DNA from: Streptomyces niger
GTDB lineage: Bacteria > Actinomycetota > Actinomycetes > Streptomycetales > Streptomycetaceae
Length of the DNA stretch: 64,000 bases
Reading direction: 5' to 3'
Assembly: GCF_000718305.1 (NCBI RefSeq)
Contig: NZ_JOFQ01000014.1
Span: forward strand, 62,001-126,000
The notes beneath the pieces were generated by a model, which worked only from the letters and a program-made list of their open reading frames with translations, was not told where the DNA came from and did not search any database. This document shows positions 60,531 to 64,000 of the stretch, one piece after another. How positions within the stretch are numbered: position 1 is the stretch's first letter; every line of letters starts with the position of its first letter. The position numbers were made by a program, and so were the translations under genes.

Positions 60531-61130
60531 GTGCCCGCCGACCCACTGCACCGTGCCGCCGACCCGCAGCGCCGGAACGCCGCGAGCCCGCAGGGCAGCG
60601 GCGCCGCGACCAGCGCGGTCGAGGTCCGCAGAAGCTCACGCAGGCGGCGCACCGTCTCGGCGTACAGAGAGGGTGACCGGACGGTCGTCCTGATCCCGGC
60701 CCGGATGTCCGAGGCCGAGGAGCGCCGCTGGGTGACGGTCATGCTGGACAAGCTGGCCGCGCAGGAGAGCAAGCGGATACTGGGCGACGACGAGCTCGCC
60801 GAGCGTGCCGAGCGGCTGTCGGCGCAGTACCTGGGCGGCCGGGCGCGCCCCGCTTCGGTGCGCTGGGTCACCAACCAGAACACCCGCTGGGGGTCGTGCA
60901 CTCCGGCCGAGGGCAGCATCCGGCTCTCGCACCGGCTGCAGGGCATGCCGGAGTACGTCATCGACTACGTGCTGTTGCACGAGCTGGCCCATCTGCTCGT
61001 TCCGGGACACGGCCCCAGTTTCTGGGAGCTGTTGACGGCCTACCCCCGTACGGAGCGAGCGCGCGGCTATCTCGAAGGCGTGGTCGCCGCCCCCAGGCTG
61101 CCGCATCTGCCTGCCGCGCGCAGCGAATGA
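60531..61130 (+). CDS. YgjP-type (DUF45) metallopeptidase
   Basis: Protein of 199 residues. The zinc site HELAHLLVPGHGPSFW has HExxH plus the third His typical of the YgjP/SprT-like group, preceded by NQNTRWGSCTPAEGSIRLSH, the family signature. The N-terminal 40 residues are basic. TAACGT ends six bases before GTG 60531 and there is no Shine-Dalgarno, so it is probably leaderless. Substrate unknown. Confidence 0.87.
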   Translation: MPADPLHRAADPQRRNAASPQGSGAATSAVEVRRSSRRRRTVSAYREGDRTVVLIPARMSEAEERRWVTVMLDKLAAQESKRILGDDELAERAERLSAQYLGGRARPASVRWVTNQNTRWGSCTPAEGSIRLSHRLQGMPEYVIDYVLLHELAHLLVPGHGPSFWELLTAYPRTERARGYLEGVVAAPRLPHLPAARSE

Positions 61131-61185
61131 ACCGTTCGGCCGTGCCGCCGGCCGACGCGGATATTTCGTGACCGAACCGTCGAGC

Positions 61186-61202
61186 CCCGGCATCGTGCCG
61201 GG
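61186..61202 (+). terminator. Short hairpin after the metallopeptidase gene
   Basis: CCCGGCA, loop TCG, TGCCGGG: a 7-bp stem in the 140-base gap before the TerD-AIM24 gene. It is short, so its efficiency is doubtful. Confidence 0.45.
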
Positions 61203-61270
61203 TCCGGGCCAGCCGTTAGCCTGACGCGCAACGCAATCAAGCAAGCTCGGATGGGGGACGGTCGTTACGT

Positions 61271-62965
61271 ATGGCCAGGGAATTCCAACGTGGCCACAAG
61301 GCCAGGATCAGTGATCTGACCGCGGGGACCGATCTGTACGTGGGCGTACAGATCGCCGCTCCCGGTCTGACTTTCGACATCAGCTGTTTCGGCCTGGACG
61401 CCGATGAACGGCTGTCCGACGACCGGTACTTCATCTTCTTCAACCAGCCGAAGTCGCCCGAGGAGTCCCTCCAGCAACTCGGCCCGCAGGCCGGCGACAC
61501 CGAGTCCTTCCGGGTCACGCTCGACCGGATCCCGCAGCACATCCAGAAGCTGTCCTTCACCGCGGCCATCGACGGCGCGGGCCAGATGTCGCAGATCGGT
61601 CCGGGGTACATCCGGATCGTCGCCGGCGGGCAGGAAGTCGCGCGCTACTCCTTCACGGGGTCGGAGTTCAGCACGGAGCGGGCTGTCATGCTCGGCGACT
61701 TCTACATGAAGGACGTGTGGCGCTTCGCCGCCGTCGGGCAGGGCTTCGACGGCGGACTGGAAGCGCTGCTGAGGAACTTCGGCGGCGAGGTCGCCGAGGA
61801 GGCCGAGGCCGCGCCGCAGGCGGACGCCGCGCCGGGGTTCGCGCCGCCCACGGCCTCCGAAGCGCCGCCTGCCTTCGGGCCGCCCGCCGCTCCCGAACCC
61901 GCCCCGGCCCCGCCCCCGGGCTTCGGCGTCCCGTCCCAGCAGGCCGCCCCTGCCCCGGCGCCCGCGCCGCAGCCCCCCACGCAGCCGGAGCCCGTGGCCC
62001 AGCAGCCCGACGTGCCGCAGCCGGCTCCCCAGCCGCCCGGTGCCCCGCACTTGGACCAGCAGGCACAGATGCACGCGGCGCCGACCATCGCCGCGCCCCT
62101 GGCACCGCCCGCCGCCGCGCCCCCGCCGCCGGCCCCCTATGGAGCGCAACCCCAGCCCGCTCCCTACGGAGCGCCCGGCGCGCACCCGGGGCAGTCGGTG
62201 CCGCCGCCCGCCCAGCCCGGACCGTACGGCCAGCAGCCGCCCGCCTACGGGCAGCCGGCCGCGCAGGGCAGCGGGGCGTACGCCGTGCCGCAGCAGGGCC
62301 CGGGCGCGGGCCTGGAGGCCTCGCTGCAGAAGTACCGCGAGGCCGCCACCGGGCAGCGCTGGACGCCGCAGAGCGAGAAGCTGATCCGCGCCGACCTCGG
62401 CATCGACGGACAGCCGGTGCTGGCCCGGCAGGGCAGCATGGTGCTCTACCAGGGCAAGGTCGACTTCAGCTACAAGGGAGCCGGCTTCCGCGGCCGCATC
62501 GTGGGCAACGCCACCGGCCAGGAGATGCAGCTGATGCGCTGCTCCGGGCAGGGCCAGGTCTTCTTCGCCGAGAACAGCGCCCACGTGCACCCCATCGAGC
62601 TCCAGGGCGACGCGATCTGCGTCAACGCCGAGAGCGTGCTGGCCTTCGACGAGTCGCTCCAGCACGAGGTGCGCCGCATCGAAGGACACGGCATCCCTGG
62701 AGGCGCGCTGTTCACCATGCAGTTCCAGGGCACCGGCACGGTCGTGGTGAAAACCGCCGGCACTCCGGTGGTACTGCCCGTCACGCCGACCACTTTCGCG
62801 GACGCCAACGCCATCGTCGCGTGGTCCGCCGGTTCCCAGGTGATCATCTCCAGTCAGGTGCGGCTGCGCCGCAACGCGTATCCCGGGCACTCCGGCGAGA
62901 CCGTGAACCTCCAGTTCCGGGGCGCCCCCGGCAACTTCATCGTCGTCCAGCCCTACGAGGTCTGA
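61271..62965 (+). CDS. TerD-AIM24 fusion protein
   Basis: Protein of 564 residues. An N-terminal TerD domain (about 1-185) is recognised by GTDLYVGVQIAAPGLTFDIS, FFNQPKSPEESLQQLG and ERAVMLGDFYMKDVWRFAAV, with acidic Ca-binding residues such as LDADERLSDDRYFIFF. A Pro/Ala/Gln-rich linker (about 186-345) precedes a C-terminal AIM24 domain (about 350-564) with RQGSMVLYQGKVDFSYKG, MRCSGQGQVFF and AGSQVIISSQVRL. TerD domains bind calcium and occur in tellurite/stress clusters; AIM24 is a mitochondrial-biogenesis family widespread in bacteria. ATG 61271 has GGGGGA about 11 nt upstream. It heads a run of AIM24 genes. Confidence 0.9.
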   Translation: MAREFQRGHKARISDLTAGTDLYVGVQIAAPGLTFDISCFGLDADERLSDDRYFIFFNQPKSPEESLQQLGPQAGDTESFRVTLDRIPQHIQKLSFTAAIDGAGQMSQIGPGYIRIVAGGQEVARYSFTGSEFSTERAVMLGDFYMKDVWRFAAVGQGFDGGLEALLRNFGGEVAEEAEAAPQADAAPGFAPPTASEAPPAFGPPAAPEPAPAPPPGFGVPSQQAAPAPAPAPQPPTQPEPVAQQPDVPQPAPQPPGAPHLDQQAQMHAAPTIAAPLAPPAAAPPPPAPYGAQPQPAPYGAPGAHPGQSVPPPAQPGPYGQQPPAYGQPAAQGSGAYAVPQQGPGAGLEASLQKYREAATGQRWTPQSEKLIRADLGIDGQPVLARQGSMVLYQGKVDFSYKGAGFRGRIVGNATGQEMQLMRCSGQGQVFFAENSAHVHPIELQGDAICVNAESVLAFDESLQHEVRRIEGHGIPGGALFTMQFQGTGTVVVKTAGTPVVLPVTPTTFADANAIVAWSAGSQVIISSQVRLRRNAYPGHSGETVNLQFRGAPGNFIVVQPYEV

Positions 62966-62976
62966 GGGAGCCCGTC

Positions 62977-63660
62977 ATGACTCAGCAGCAGCTTTCGGGC
63001 CACGCCCCGACCGCACCCGCGGCCCGCATGGAGAACCACGGCAGTGCGATGGTGAAGATCGCCATGCAGAGCGGCCAGGACGTCTTCTGCCGCACCGGTT
63101 CGATGGTCGCCTACGAGGGCTTCGTCCAGTACGAGCCGAACCCGCCCGCCGTCCGCCAGATGGCCTCCCAATGGCTGACCGGCGAGGGCGCGCCTCTTAT
63201 GAAGGCCGGCGGAGACGGTCTTCTCTACCTCGCCGACTACGGCGCGGACGTCGTGTGCCTCAACCTCAACGATGACGCGATCTCCGTGAACGGCACCAAC
63301 CTGCTCGCCTTCGACGCGCACCTCCAGTGGGGCGTGCAGCGCGTCAAGGGGATGGCGAAGTTCGCCGGCCAAGGGTTGTTCAACGTGGGGATCGCCGGCT
63401 CCGGATGGGTCGCGCTCACCTCGCGCGGCACTCCGATCGTCGTCGACTGCGGCCGCGGCGAGGACGAGACCTACGTGGACCCGGACGCGCTCGTGGCCTG
63501 GTCGACGAACCTGAACGTGAAGGGCAAGCGCAGCTTCAAGGCGTCCTCGATGATCGGGCGCGGCAGCGGCGAGGCGTACCAGCTCGGCTTCTCCGGCCAG
63601 GGCTTCGTGGTCGTACAGCCCAGCGAGGACAGCGCCGACCGGCTCCGGGCCCGGGGCTGA
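62977..63660 (+). CDS. AIM24 family protein
   Basis: Protein of 227 residues, a single AIM24 beta-rich domain: VFCRTGSMVAYEGFVQYEP, GLLYLADYGADVVCLNLN, GLFNVGIAGSGWVALTSRG, VDPDALVAWSTNL and GFSGQGFVVVQPSED. It starts 11 bases after the TerD-AIM24 stop with GAGGGAG 6 nt upstream, so it belongs to the same operon. It lacks a signal peptide. Function unknown. Confidence 0.88.
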   Translation: MTQQQLSGHAPTAPAARMENHGSAMVKIAMQSGQDVFCRTGSMVAYEGFVQYEPNPPAVRQMASQWLTGEGAPLMKAGGDGLLYLADYGADVVCLNLNDDAISVNGTNLLAFDAHLQWGVQRVKGMAKFAGQGLFNVGIAGSGWVALTSRGTPIVVDCGRGEDETYVDPDALVAWSTNLNVKGKRSFKASSMIGRGSGEAYQLGFSGQGFVVVQPSEDSADRLRARG

Positions 63661-63680
63661 GGGGGAGGACTTCCGTAACC

Positions 63681-64000
63681 ATGCAGAGCCCGCTTTTCGC
63701 CTACACAGAGGCGCAGACGCAGGACCGGTACGCACTGCAGAACCCGCAGCTGCTGCGGGTCGCGCTGACCGGCCACGAGGACCTGCTCGCCCGTAAGGGC
63801 ACGATGGTCGCCTACCAGGGGCTGCTCGAATTCGACGGGGAGTACCAGACCCCGAACCAGCACCGGCAGCGCGCCCGGGCCGGTGAGGGCCTGGACCTGA
63901 TGCGCGTCTCCGGGCAGGGCACGGTCTACCTGGCCAACCTCGCCCAGCACGTGCACCTCGTGGACGTCGACCACGACGGGCTGACCGTCGACAGCAACTA
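63681..64000 (+). CDS. AIM24 family protein, truncated by window end
   Basis: ATG 63681 has GGGGGAGGA about 11 nt upstream, and the frame stays open to the window edge. The 106 visible residues start MQSPLFAYTEAQTQDRYALQ and contain LARKGTMVAYQGLLEFDGEY and LMRVSGQGTVYLANLAQHVH, which align with the previous gene's AIM24 domain. It is the third AIM24 gene in a row. Confidence 0.88.
   Translation, partial: MQSPLFAYTEAQTQDRYALQNPQLLRVALTGHEDLLARKGTMVAYQGLLEFDGEYQTPNQHRQRARAGEGLDLMRVSGQGTVYLANLAQHVHLVDVDHDGLTVDSN

Overview
The window is a stretch of a high-GC actinobacterial chromosome, almost certainly Streptomyces. The evidence is the very high G+C, the many GTG starts, the TAnnnT hexamers placed directly before start codons, and a gene order that matches the S. 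coelicolor region around SCO5143-SCO5198 as I remember it. I see no rRNA, tRNA, insertion sequence, prophage or CRISPR array. This is conserved core chromosome carrying a few lineage-specific inserts. All family names come from reading motifs; no database search was run.

Region 1 (1-9.2 kb): the end of an Ala/Pro-rich protein, 3-methyladenine DNA glycosylase, an enoyl-CoA hydratase/isomerase, a DUF3117 protein, and an envelope-stress module. The module has a divergent O-methyltransferase, an ECF sigma factor with its own ECF-type promoter, a zinc anti-sigma factor, the HtrA protease and TatB. This is the gene order of the mycobacterial sigE-rseA-htrA-tatB locus. Region 2 (9.2-15.4 kb): Mrp/ApbC, DUF1003, an MgtE_N/CBS protein without a channel, a lipoprotein and CorA. 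Region 3 (15.9-21.6 kb): SUFU-domain, zinc-ribbon, PHP, MarC, NYN and alpha/beta-hydrolase genes, plus a 52-residue protein.

Region 4 (21.7-37.8 kb): DEAD-box helicase, ferritin-like protein, DUF3107, TetR, alpha/beta hydrolase and the DUF3152 metalloprotease, then MoeZ. Between DUF3152 and MoeZ lies a tightly packed cassette: a PelF-type glycosyltransferase, an 8-TM protein, a 46-residue ORF, an SDR epimerase and a Spherulin-4/GH135-like protein. It looks like a reduced Pel-type polysaccharide pathway. From memory, the DUF3152 and MoeZ homologues are adjacent in M. tuberculosis (Rv3207c, Rv3206c), so the cassette looks like an insertion. It is the best candidate here for an undescribed system.

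Region 5 (37.9-61 kb): a 1036-residue LPG-synthase-like flippase with a degenerate kinase domain, an alkyltransferase-like protein, the AdnA/AdnB motor-nuclease, an M20 dipeptidase, NudC, mycoredoxin, UvrD2, WhiB7 (WblC) with a leader ORF and attenuator, an ABC1 kinase-like protein, a ThiF-like E1 protein and a YgjP-type metallopeptidase. This is collinear with M. tuberculosis Rv3194c-Rv3204 and centres on DNA repair, redox and antibiotic response. Region 6 (61.3-64 kb) holds a TerD-AIM24 fusion followed by two more AIM24 genes, the last cut by the window edge.

Many convergent gene pairs are separated by long perfect GC-rich hairpins. At least eleven genes appear to be leaderless.
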